From the NCBI GenBank assembly GCA_020200235.1, contig JAIVJC010000020.1:1-33301 (forward strand): a stretch of 33,301 nt of DNA, given 5' to 3'. The stretch comes from Acidobacteriota bacterium. GTDB taxonomy: Bacteria > Acidobacteriota > Blastocatellia > Pyrinomonadales > Pyrinomonadaceae. Positions 6,248 through 13,480 of the stretch are shown piece after piece; positions within the stretch are counted from its first letter, which is position 1, and every line of letters starts with the position of its first letter. Position numbers and translations under genes: made by a program. Below the pieces are notes generated by a model. That model ran no database searches. It was not told the DNA's origin and saw only the letters and a program-made list of their open reading frames with translations.

Positions 6248-8635
6248 TTACGCACCGCGACTCAAGACCACACGCCGGGGATGCGCGCCGCGCACTCCGG
6301 GCACGCGCCCTCCGGCGTCACGCGCATCCTGCGGATGACGTAGCCGTGGCGCTCGATCAAAAGCTCGTCGCACGCGGGGCAGTGCGTGTTCTCCCAGCGA
6401 CCGACGCGTCATCTGGTAGTCCTGGTGGAACGCCGTCACGTGCCAGGGGATGTCGGGCGAGACGGACGCGATGAAGTCCGCCGCGCGCTTGAGCTCGTCC
6501 TCCGAGTCGTTGAAGCCCGGGATGACGAGCGTGACGATCTCCTCCCAGAAGCCGCGCTCGTGCACCATCCGCACGGTCTCTAAAATATTTTCGACCACGC
6601 CGCCGAGCTGCCGGTAGTTTCTATCCGACATCGACTTGAGATCGATCTTGTAGCAGTCCGTCACGGGGCGCAGGTAGTCCAGCACCTGCGGCGTCGCGTT
6701 GCCGTTCGAGATGAAGGCGGTCTTGAACCCCTCAGCCTTCGCCTTCCGAAAAACCTCGACCGCCCACTCCGCCGTGATCAGCGGCTCGTTGTAACTCGAC
6801 CCCACCATCGACGCCCCGTAAGCCTTCGCGAGCGCGACGAGGCGATCCGACGAAACGACCTGCGGGCGCGTCCCCGCCGCCTCGTCGCGCAGGGCTTGGC
6901 TTGTAAGCCAGTTCTGGCAGTTGCTAACGAGGAAGAGACCGGCGAGGTAGTTGTGCTCCTCCTCGACCTCCATGTTGTAAACGTCGCCCTCGAAATCCAC
7001 GAAGGAGACGCCGCGCAGCGGCACGAGGTAGAACTTCTCCGTCTCGACTACACGGCGCTTGACCGCGCCGCCCTCGTACCAGACGACCGTGTACTGGTGC
7101 GGCGCGCGCTTCACGGCGCGACCTTCGACGAAACCGTCCTCCGGGATCGCCGCATCGTAGATCGAAGGCAGGTGACCGAGCTTCAACGCGAGGTAAGCAA
7201 CGCCGTAAGCCAACTGCCGCGAGACCGTCGTGATGCTTACCTTACCGTTCGCGTAACGGTGCCCGTCGCCCGCGACGTAGGCGTCGAGGAAGGCGCGCGC
7301 GACGGGGCGGTGCGCGTCGAAGACGGCGGCGGGCACGCGCTTCTCGCGCGACATTGCGCCCGCGAGGTATTTAAACAGGAGCGCCGCTGAAGACTTGTTC
7401 GCCGCCACGGCGAGCGTCGTCGCGCGCTCGACCCGCGCCGCCCTCACGCCGAAACATTTGTGCAGCAAGCCGCGCACTTCCTCGACCAACCGGGCTTCGT
7501 CGTGCGAGAAGCTGAAGTTGAGGGCGTGGCTGTTCGGGCGTTTCTTGTCGCCGCACACCGAGCCCTCTGCAGAGTAGTAGCCGAGCAGCCGCGCGAGGTC
7601 TTCGTCGAGCGGGGTGAAAGCGGGGATGCCGGGTCGATGCTCGTTCGGGAAACGGAGGCGTCCTTCTTCGACCAGCGCGCCACTTTTGCGTTCGTCCTGC
7701 GCCCGCCCGCGCGCCATCTTGCTGCGAACGTGGCGAATGTACGAAGCGTTTCTGCCGAGCCGCGCGCCGATCTCGCGCGAAGTCTCGCCGCGCGCACTCG
7801 CCTCCGCGATATCTCTCCGCGCGTCCCCGTTCAACTCCCAGGGCACGCGGTAAGTAATCTCGTGCCCGCTCAACTCCTTCGCCGCGTCGATCACCCGCGC
7901 GGAGGAGAAAGCGTAGTCACGCGGGACTGCAAGGTAATGGCTGTCGGTCAACGTCTGCGCCTGAATGGGCTGCGGTTCCTTCGTGATGTCGTCGGTGGCG
8001 TAGACACGGTGGTCGGGGGTGCAGCGCAGTTCGGGCAGGTAATAAGGTTTGACGACGGCGAGCCGCCCGCGAAATGTGTGTTTGAAGACCCCACGCACGC
8101 GGCGGAGTTTGCCCGAGGCGGCGACCGCGCGGAGGCTCTCGTGATACGCGATCTCGGCGTCGGGCTGATGCTCGACGCGCGCGGCGGAGGCGAAAGCCTC
8201 CGCGAACGTCATCGTCCCGCGATCAGTGACGACGACGGTGTCGCCCGTGAAGCAGTAGCCGCAGTGCAGATCGCAGCCGAGCATGCCGAAGGTGAGGGTG
8301 TCGGAGCCGGGGAGGGCGTGGAAGAAGGGCTTCTTCTCGGTCGGGTCGCAGGCGAGGGCGGCGACGTAGTTCGAGGGCACGAGCAGGCGACCGCGCTCGT
8401 TGAAGCGCACCTTGCAGATGCCGCGCTTGCCCTCACCTATGAGGCAGCGATGACCGCAGGCGTAGCAGCGCAGCGCGCCGCCGTCGCCCACGCGCTCGGT
8501 CAGCTCCGCCGCGCCCTCCGCCGTCATGCGGTCGAGCGCGGCGGCGAGCGACTGCGATTTCTTCCCGAGTGCCACGAAACTTAAAACCCTTCGGTGAAAA
8601 TTAGAGTGTCGGCGGACGGGGGGTACCGCCGTCAT
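6248..8635 (-). CDS. amrS: AmmeMemoRadiSam-type radical SAM protein with internal intein; 3' end frameshifted
   Basis: Radical SAM enzyme of the AmmeMemoRadiSam (PflA-like) family; substrate unknown. The N-extein (1-127) has the family's cysteine-rich segment (CYACGHRCLIGEGKRGICKVR) and the start of the cluster motif, CDLHCGY. A 445-residue intein (128-572) follows. The C-extein resumes with CQNWLTSQALRD and the SYNEPLITAEW and FISNGNATPQVLDYL segments, so splicing rebuilds CDLHCGYCQNW (CxxxCxxC). After HQDYQMT the frame changes: the listed frame ends in an Arg-rich tail, while the true family C-terminus continues in another frame (separate entry). About 40 expected residues (the TP...GL.YVY.GN part) are missing at the junction near 6395-6409. 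The start is uncertain: ATG at 8635 has only AAAAGG next to it; GTG at residue 21 and ATG at residue 37 are alternatives. No MEMO1 or AMMECR1 partner gene is seen nearby. Confidence 0.85.
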   Translation of the reverse strand: MTAVPPVRRHSNFHRRVLSFVALGKKSQSLAAALDRMTAEGAAELTERVGDGGALRCYACGHRCLIGEGKRGICKVRFNERGRLLVPSNYVAALACDPTEKKPFFHALPGSDTLTFGMLGCDLHCGYCFTGDTVVVTDRGTMTFAEAFASAARVEHQPDAEIAYHESLRAVAASGKLRRVRGVFKHTFRGRLAVVKPYYLPELRCTPDHRVYATDDITKEPQPIQAQTLTDSHYLAVPRDYAFSSARVIDAAKELSGHEITYRVPWELNGDARRDIAEASARGETSREIGARLGRNASYIRHVRSKMARGRAQDERKSGALVEEGRLRFPNEHRPGIPAFTPLDEDLARLLGYYSAEGSVCGDKKRPNSHALNFSFSHDEARLVEEVRGLLHKCFGVRAARVERATTLAVAANKSSAALLFKYLAGAMSREKRVPAAVFDAHRPVARAFLDAYVAGDGHRYANGKVSITTVSRQLAYGVAYLALKLGHLPSIYDAAIPEDGFVEGRAVKRAPHQYTVVWYEGGAVKRRVVETEKFYLVPLRGVSFVDFEGDVYNMEVEEEHNYLAGLFLVSNCQNWLTSQALRDEAAGTRPQVVSSDRLVALAKAYGASMVGSSYNEPLITAEWAVEVFRKAKAEGFKTAFISNGNATPQVLDYLRPVTDCYKIDLKSMSDRNYRQLGGVVENILETVRMVHERGFWEEIVTLVIPGFNDSEDELKRAADFIASVSPDIPWHVTAFHQDYQMTRRSLGEHALPRVRRAFDRAPRLRHPQDARDAGGRVPGVRGAHPRRVVLSRGA
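6262..6406 (-). pseudogene. Out-of-frame remnant of the radical SAM C-terminus
   Basis: In a minus-strand frame different from the upstream one, this stretch reads VGRWENTHCPACDELLIER and then RMRVTPEGACPECAARIPGVWS followed by TGA (6262-6264). This is the expected end of AmmeMemoRadiSam enzymes, with two CxxC pairs. It shows that the parent gene ended here and that a deletion of non-multiple-of-three length joined HQDYQMT to this segment. Either the gene is broken or the assembly lost bases here. Confidence 0.75.
6920..8254 (-). other. Intein with LAGLIDADG homing endonuclease (445 residues)
   Basis: Self-splicing protein element inside the radical SAM ORF, residues 128-572 of the precursor. 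Block A is CFTGDTVVVTDRG with Cys1. Block B is CTPDHRVYATDD with the TxxH signature (T206, H209). The endonuclease part shows two LAGLIDADG motifs: LLGYYSAEGSV (about 350-360) and FLDAYVAGDGH (about 449-459). Between blocks B and C lies a helix-turn-helix-like stretch (about 275-310, SREIGARLGRNASYIRHV). Block F is VYNMEVEEEHNYLAGLFLVSN; the element ends in Ser571-Asn572 followed by Cys+1. The usual penultimate His is Ser. Both splice junctions are unambiguous because removal restores the host motif exactly. Base composition matches the host gene, so acquisition is not recent or has ameliorated. Confidence 0.93.
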
Positions 8636-8743
8636 CCTTTTGGATGCGGGCGGGCGTTCGATTTTTGCCTTGGGTGAGGGGCGCGGGACGATCGCCGGAG
8701 GGATCGTCGTCCCGGCGCTTCAGCGGATCGCGCGCGTTCCGCT

Positions 8744-8840
8744 AGTGACAAGTCAACAGTGACAGGTGACGAGCAAGAATCGAGTTTTTTGATCTTGCTC
8801 GTCACCTGTCACCTGTCACTTGTCACTGTTTACGGTTCTT
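8744..8840. repeat. Heptamer-repeat inverted repeat, site B
   Basis: Left arm 8752-8778 (GTCAACAGTGAC, AGGTGAC, GAGCAAGA) pairs with right arm 8793-8833, which has the same ends but two extra 7-base units. The loop is atcgagttttttga. Its right end resembles the ends of sites A and F (TGAAGAACCGTAAAC on the minus strand). The last codons and the TGA stop of the 82-residue ORF (8823-9071) lie inside it. Confidence 0.82.
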
Positions 8841-9071
8841 CAGCTCGTCAGCCTTGAGCTTGTCCCAGTTCTCTTTCGCCGTGCCGGTGAGCTGGCTGGG
8901 GAGTGTGTCGACGGGCACGTTGTTGTCGGAGCAGAACTTGCGCCAGAGCAGAAAGCGGGCGTCGAACTGCCCCGTCTGATCGGAGATTTTGTTGGTGACC
9001 TTCTTGTCGTCGTCGTTCACAATCTGGTCGGAAACTTTATTAGTGCCCTTCTGACCGTCATCACTTGCCAC
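8823..9071 (-). CDS. Small hypothetical protein, 82 residues
   Basis: Not a family I recognise. The GTG at 9071 is chosen because GAAGGAGG lies 7 bases upstream; upstream in-frame codons lack such a site. The protein is hydrophilic, with an internal near-repeat (TNKVSDQ and TNKISDQ, 16 residues apart, separated by an acidic stretch). It ends with a Lys-rich tail (KADELKNRKQ). The last six codons are read from the end of a heptamer-repeat element, which also provides the stop. No signal peptide or membrane segment. The good ribosome-binding site makes translation likely; function is unknown. Confidence 0.6.
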   Translation of the reverse strand: MASDDGQKGTNKVSDQIVNDDDKKVTNKISDQTGQFDARFLLWRKFCSDNNVPVDTLPSQLTGTAKENWDKLKADELKNRKQ

Positions 9072-9244
9072 GCGCCGCCCTCCTTCGCACACTTCCCTCA
9101 ATCGTTCGTAGATTACGGGAGACAGTTTAGCAAATTAACGTGACGACTTGTCGAGGCGGGGCGCGGGGGATGAGAAGAATTAGACGGATGCACGAGCGCG
9201 GCGGGCGAAAGATCGGCGTGGTTCGTGCGCCTGCGCGCGGCGCG

Positions 9245-10198
9245 TCAGGAGGCGCCCTTGAGGTACACCTCGCCGGAGGGGGCGGGGAGCCCGCCCGCGG
9301 GCTCGAGCGTGACGGCGAAGACCTGGGCGCGCAAGCCCTCGCGCGGGATCGAGGCGCGCATCTCGGCGCGACCCTCGGCGTCGGTGGTGAAGACGGAGCC
9401 GGGCATCGGCTTGCCGTCGGCGATGTACCAGAGCTGGTAGGCTTTCCCCGCGGGCGCGGGCGGGAGCTTCGCGGCGGTGAACATCGCCTCGCCGGTGCGC
9501 TCGTCGTAGACGAGGCGCGCGCGCGCCGACTCAGCCATCTTCGTGCCCGCGAGCTGAGCCGTGCGCATCTCGGGCGAGGCGAACAACTCGCGCTCGCGCC
9601 GCGCGCTCGCCAGCTCGTTGCGCGTCTGCCCCAGATCGCCGCGCGCCCGTTCGAGCGCGTTGGAAAGACTCGCCACCGCGGAGTTAAGAGCCGCGTTGCG
9701 CCGCCACAGCACGAGCGAGACGGCGGCGAGCGAGACGACTAAGAGCGACGCCGCAACCGCCGTGAAGTTGAACGCGCGGCGACTAACGTATGCACGGCGC
9801 GTCGCGCGGCGCGCGTCTTCGAGCGAGACCACGCTCGCCGCGGGGCTCGACGCGCGGTTCGACGCGCGCCCCGCGTCCGATCCGGTTGACGCGGCGCGCG
9901 CAGGTTCCTGCGGCGTCGATTTGAGCGAGGCGAGCAGGCGCGTGCGCAGCTCCGGCGAGGGCGCGGCGGGCGCGGCGGCGAAGGCGAGCGCGGACGAGGC
10001 GCCGCGGAGCTCTCGCAGCTCCGCGCGGCACTCGGCGCAGGAGGCGAGGTGCGCTTCCAGATCGCGCAGCTCCGCCCCGTCCGCCGCGTCCAGCGCGGCG
10101 AGCGCGAGGATGTCCCTGTACTCGTCGTGTCCCTTCAAAACTTCGCAGGCTGTCTTGAGTCTCTTCTTTATTCTCTTGAGCAGCCCGAGTCCCTTCAA
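9245..10198 (-). CDS. Anti-sigma factor, zinc-finger and RskA-type
   Basis: Membrane anti-sigma factor predicted to hold the sigma factor encoded just upstream. The N-terminus has the zinc-binding anti-sigma pattern HxxxCxxC (H50, C54, C57 in HLASCAECRAEL). A hydrophobic helix lies at about 143-168 (FTAVAASLLVVSLAAVSLVLW). A coiled-coil-like stretch follows (ALNSAVASLSNALERARGDL). The C-terminal domain (about 200-317) carries AGKAYQLWYIADGKPMPGSVF and VFAVTLEPAGG, typical of the RskA extracytoplasmic domain. The start is uncertain: TTG at 10198 begins 12 bases after the sigma stop, and another TTG at 10138 is possible. Sigma and anti-sigma form one operon, so signal-controlled release of the sigma factor is the likely regulation. 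Confidence 0.88.
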   Translation of the reverse strand: MKGLGLLKRIKKRLKTACEVLKGHDEYRDILALAALDAADGAELRDLEAHLASCAECRAELRELRGASSALAFAAAPAAPSPELRTRLLASLKSTPQEPARAASTGSDAGRASNRASSPAASVVSLEDARRATRRAYVSRRAFNFTAVAASLLVVSLAAVSLVLWRRNAALNSAVASLSNALERARGDLGQTRNELASARRERELFASPEMRTAQLAGTKMAESARARLVYDERTGEAMFTAAKLPPAPAGKAYQLWYIADGKPMPGSVFTTDAEGRAEMRASIPREGLRAQVFAVTLEPAGGLPAPSGEVYLKGAS

Positions 10199-10210
10199 AA
10201 AATCCCGATC

Positions 10211-10903
10211 TTAGAAGAGCGCGTCCGCGCCCTCGAACTTGTCGCGCAAAAGCTCGCGCATCCTTATCAGCCCGGCGCGCGTGCGCGTCTTGACGGTTCC
10301 GAGCGGCTGCTTGAGCCTCTCGGCGATCTCCGACTGCGTCAGCCCTTCGTGGTAGGCGAGCAGGAGCGCGGTGCGCTGCTCCTCCGAGAGTTGCGAGAGG
10401 GCGGCGCGGACGATCTCGCCCTGCTCGGAGCGGAAGGCGTCGGCCCCCGCGTCGCTCACCTCCTCGGTCGGCTCGCGCTGGGAGGCGAGCGCGGCGCGAG
10501 AGCGCGAGTCGAGAGCGCGCAGGCGGTCGATGGCGCGGCTGCGCGCGAGCGTGACGAGCCAGGTGAAGGGTCGCCCGCGACCCTCGTCGAAATCCCCAGC
10601 CCGCCGCCAGACTTGCAGGAAGACCTCCTGCAAAACGTCCTCCGCCTCGCCGCGGCTGTGCAATATACGCATCACGAGACCCAGAAGGATGGGCGCGTAA
10701 CGATCATAAACGGACGCGAGCGCCGCCTCGTCGCCGCGCGCGACGGCGCGCAGCAATCCAGCGTCGGAAGTGTCTCGTTCGGGTCGGGCGGTCAAATCCT
10801 TATCGTGCCCCGGCGCTTCCCAGCCATAAGCCGCCGCGCGCCGCGGTCGAGCGTGACCGGGCGCGCGTCTAATGGATGTCGTGTCGCGTGAGCGCCGCAG
10901 CAC
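10211..10903 (-). CDS. ECF RNA polymerase sigma factor (SigK-like)
   Basis: Extracytoplasmic-function sigma factor. Region 2 is at about 60-125: YDRYAPILLGLVMRIL, then EAEDVLQEVFLQVWRRA and PFTWLVTLARSRAIDRLR. Region 4 is at about 165-215: LSEEQRTALLLAYHEGLTQSEIAERLKQPLGTVKTRTRAGL, with a clear helix-turn-helix. Together with the RskA-type anti-sigma immediately downstream this matches SigK/RskA-like pairs. The N-terminal 45 residues are not conserved. The GTG at 10903 lacks a ribosome-binding site, and a TTG at residue 37 is an alternative start. It begins 19 bases after the fbaB stop, so read-through from fbaB is possible. Confidence 0.9.
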   Translation of the reverse strand: MLRRSRDTTSIRRAPGHARPRRAAAYGWEAPGHDKDLTARPERDTSDAGLLRAVARGDEAALASVYDRYAPILLGLVMRILHSRGEAEDVLQEVFLQVWRRAGDFDEGRGRPFTWLVTLARSRAIDRLRALDSRSRAALASQREPTEEVSDAGADAFRSEQGEIVRAALSQLSEEQRTALLLAYHEGLTQSEIAERLKQPLGTVKTRTRAGLIRMRELLRDKFEGADALF

Positions 10904-10922
10904 GGTCGCCGCGCGCGGAAGT

Positions 10923-12029
10923 TTACGCGACCGTGATTTCGGGCGAGAGGTAAACGTCCTGGATCGCGTTCAGGAGCGCGACGCCCTCGTCCATCGGGCG
11001 CTGGAAAGCCTTGCGCCCGGAGATGAGGCCCATGCCGCCGCCGCGCTTGTTGATGACGGCGGTGCGCACCGCCTCCGCCATGTCGCTCTGACCTTTGGAC
11101 TCGCCGCCCGAATTGATCAAGCCGCAGCGACCCATGTAGCAGTTGGCGACCTGGTAGCGCACGAGATCGATCGGGTTGTCGCCCGTCAGCTCCTCGTAGA
11201 TCCGCTTGTGCGTCTTGCCGTAAGCGCCTTCCTTCGTGAGCGCGTTGTAGCCGCCGTTCCGCTCGGGCAGCTTCTGCTTGATGATGTCCGCCTGGATGGT
11301 GACGCCGAGGTGGTTCGCCTGACCCGTCAGATCGGCCGCCGTGTGCATGTCGCCGTCGCCGGTCTTGAACTTCGGGTTGCGCAGGTAGCACCAGAGGATG
11401 GTCGCTAGCCCAAGCTCGTGCGCGTAGGCGAACGACTCGCTGATCTCCGTGATCTGGCGCGTCGACTCGTCCGAGCCGAAGTAGACGGTCGCGCCGATGG
11501 CTGTGGCGCCCATGTCGTAAGCCTGATCGACCGTGCCGAAGAGGACCTGATCGAACTTGTTCGGGTAGGTCAGGAGTTCGTTGTGGTTGATCTTGACGAT
11601 GAAGGGAATCCTGTGCGCCCAGCGGCGCGCGACGACGCCGAGGACGCCGAAGGTCGAAGCCACGGCGTTGCAGCCGCCCTCGACGGCGAGCCGCACGATG
11701 TTTTCCGGATCGAAGTACTGCGGGTTCGGCGCGAACGACGCGCCCGCCGAGTGCTCGATGCCCTGATCGACGGGCAGGATCGAAAGATACCCCGTGCCCG
11801 CGAGCCGCCCGTTGCTGAAGAGCGTCTGGAGCGAGCGCATCACGCGCGGGTTGCGATCCGAGTGAGCCCAGACGCGGTCGACGAAGTCGGGACCCGGGAC
11901 CTGAATCTGATCTTTAGGGATGCCGCGCGCCGTGTAGTCGAGCAGCGTGCGCGCGTCCGCGCCTAACAACTCTTCGACGCGCGCCGCCGTCGTCGTCGTG
12001 GCGTCCTCGCGCTTGAGTTCGGTAGCCAT
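10923..12029 (-). CDS. fbaB: Class I fructose-bisphosphate aldolase (DhnA/FbaB type)
   Basis: Cleaves fructose 1,6-bisphosphate to dihydroxyacetone phosphate and glyceraldehyde 3-phosphate (or the reverse) in glycolysis and gluconeogenesis, through a Schiff-base lysine. The 368-residue TIM-barrel protein carries family segments [46 protein letters not shown] and [15 protein letters not shown]; Lys251 in ADIIK is the likely Schiff-base residue. The phosphate-binding end shows [10 protein letters not shown] and [16 protein letters not shown]. The start is the ATG at 12029, with AGGAGG 11 bases upstream. The leader holds a good extended -10 promoter and a 12-bp inverted repeat (separate entry). 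Confidence 0.93.
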   Translation of the reverse strand: MATELKREDATTTTAARVEELLGADARTLLDYTARGIPKDQIQVPGPDFVDRVWAHSDRNPRVMRSLQTLFSNGRLAGTGYLSILPVDQGIEHSAGASFAPNPQYFDPENIVRLAVEGGCNAVASTFGVLGVVARRWAHRIPFIVKINHNELLTYPNKFDQVLFGTVDQAYDMGATAIGATVYFGSDESTRQITEISESFAYAHELGLATILWCYLRNPKFKTGDGDMHTAADLTGQANHLGVTIQADIIKQKLPERNGGYNALTKEGAYGKTHKRIYEELTGDNPIDLVRYQVANCYMGRCGLINSGGESKGQSDMAEAVRTAVINKRGGGMGLISGRKAFQRPMDEGVALLNAIQDVYLSPEITVA

Positions 12030-12042
12030 GAGCCTTGAATCC

Positions 12043-12124
12043 TCCTGTGATATAGCGGAACGAGCCAAAACGTGCTGCGAAAAATGCGTGCGGACGAGTT
12101 TCTGGCGGGAATTATATCACAGGA
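12043..12124 (-). promoter_or_regulatory. fbaB promoter with flanking 12-bp inverted repeat
   Basis: On the minus strand, TGATATAAT (12111-12119) is an extended -10 box with TATAAT at 12111-12116; the -35 is weak. A perfect 12-bp inverted repeat flanks the leader: tatatcacagga at 12113-12124 and tcctgtgatata at 12043-12054. The upstream copy overlaps the -10 box and the downstream copy overlaps the AGGAGG of fbaB. It may be a pair of operator sites, or chance. Confidence 0.5.
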
Positions 12125-12195
12125 CGGCGCGGGGTTTTGAGTCGCACTCCGGGACGCACGGCGCGGACGGGCGGGAGCCGGCGCGAACCGCAGAA

Positions 12196-13467
12196 TCAGA
12201 GACCCTGCGGGACGTTGAGACCTTTGAGGGTGTTGTAGGCGGCGAAGAACTTGAGGAGCGAGAGAGCCATCAGGCGGTGCCCCTCGTGGTTGGGGTGGAT
12301 CAGCTCGCCGAAGAGTTTCTGCGAGTTCGCCGCCTCCGTCAGCTCGGGGATTTCGAGGTACGGGATGCCCTGCGAGTTGGCGGCGGCGCGCAAGGCGTCT
12401 CGGTGCGACTTGACGCGCGCGGCTTCGCCGGGGTTCGTCGCGGCGTCGCGGTAGACCGTGCCGAGGAGGACGACGCGCGCGCCTCTACCTGCGGCGAGCC
12501 GCGCGATCTCGATCATGTTCGACGCGAACTCGTCCTGCGGCACGCGCGGCGTGGTCGCAGGCCTAGGCGGCTCTTTCGAAGAGCGGCGGCGCTGCATCCA
12601 GAGCGAGAGGTGCGCGAGCGTCTGGCTGTGCGAGAGGGCGCGGCGGTAGGTGAGGTGCTTCCAGTCGTCCGGCATCAGCTCGCGGTCGGGGAGCGAGCGC
12701 AAGCCGATGTCGTTCCAGCCGAAGCACGCCGTCACCACGTCGGGCTCCAGCCAATCAATATCACGACGCAGCCACGCGAGCCCCTGGTAGCTCGTGTAGC
12801 CGGGGACGGCGAGCGCGATGACCTCGATCTTTCGCCCGGGGTTCGCGGCGCGCAGAGCCTTCTCCAAAAGCATCGGGTAGGGGAGCCAGTCGGGGTTGTA
12901 CGCGTCCGGCTTGTCAGCCCAGACGACGGGGACGCGGTAGCCGAACGTGACGGAGTCGCCGACGCAGACGACGCGGAACGTGCCCGGCTCTTTGCGCCCC
13001 ACGTCGCCCTCGTGGCGCAACCCTTCGGCGTTGGTCGAGACGAGCGTGAAGTCCCAGACGGCGCGACGCAGGTTCGGCTTCACACGCCAGTAGAGCAGGG
13101 GGTCGCCCTCGAAGATCGTCACACGCTCGCGATCTGTGAAGTTCGACTGCGTGCGCTGCGCCTCGACCAAGGCTTCGAGCGGCGAGACGCGGGGCAGCAC
13201 GAGGCGCACGCCGACTTCCACGAGCGCGAGCAGCAGCGCGACGGCGAGGTAGGGCAGCGAGAGGTAGAGCAGGCGGCGGCGCGGCGTGAGTTTTACACGT
13301 CCGCGCGCGGAGTTTTCCGCGCGGTCGTTTTGCGTCTGAGAATTTTGCGCGGACTCTTCGTGCGCCGGAGGGGTCGGCGCGCCGTCGCCTTGAGGTCGCC
13401 GGGCGCGCGGGTCGTCCGCGCGCGCGGCGCGGGACTTCACTTCTGCGCGGTCACGTTTCTTCGCCAT
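12196..13467 (-). CDS. Membrane-anchored SGNH/GDSL-type hydrolase
   Basis: A 423-residue protein with a charged, disordered N-terminus (1-62), one membrane helix (about 65-90) and an SGNH hydrolase domain facing outward. SGNH enzymes are esterases or acyl-transfer partners acting on lipids or polysaccharides. Block I is VCVGDSVTFGY with nucleophile Ser172, and the block III-like segment is FGWNDIG with Asn252. Block V reads GELIHPNHEGH, with the catalytic His about residue 391 but Glu where the usual Asp stands three residues before it. The start is the ATG at 13467, 13 bases after the purL stop; a longer in-frame version would overlap purL. Probably cotranscribed with purL. Substrate unknown. 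Confidence 0.82.
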   Translation of the reverse strand: MAKKRDRAEVKSRAARADDPRARRPQGDGAPTPPAHEESAQNSQTQNDRAENSARGRVKLTPRRRLLYLSLPYLAVALLLALVEVGVRLVLPRVSPLEALVEAQRTQSNFTDRERVTIFEGDPLLYWRVKPNLRRAVWDFTLVSTNAEGLRHEGDVGRKEPGTFRVVCVGDSVTFGYRVPVVWADKPDAYNPDWLPYPMLLEKALRAANPGRKIEVIALAVPGYTSYQGLAWLRRDIDWLEPDVVTACFGWNDIGLRSLPDRELMPDDWKHLTYRRALSHSQTLAHLSLWMQRRRSSKEPPRPATTPRVPQDEFASNMIEIARLAAGRGARVVLLGTVYRDAATNPGEAARVKSHRDALRAAANSQGIPYLEIPELTEAANSQKLFGELIHPNHEGHRLMALSLLKFFAAYNTLKGLNVPQGL

Positions 13468-13480
13468 CGCGTCGCGGGCT

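Noticed and set aside
10131-10200. Repeated cccttcaaaa 60 bases apart near the anti-sigma start
   Set aside because: Short and in coding sequence; both copies match possible start regions but give no further structure, so probably chance.
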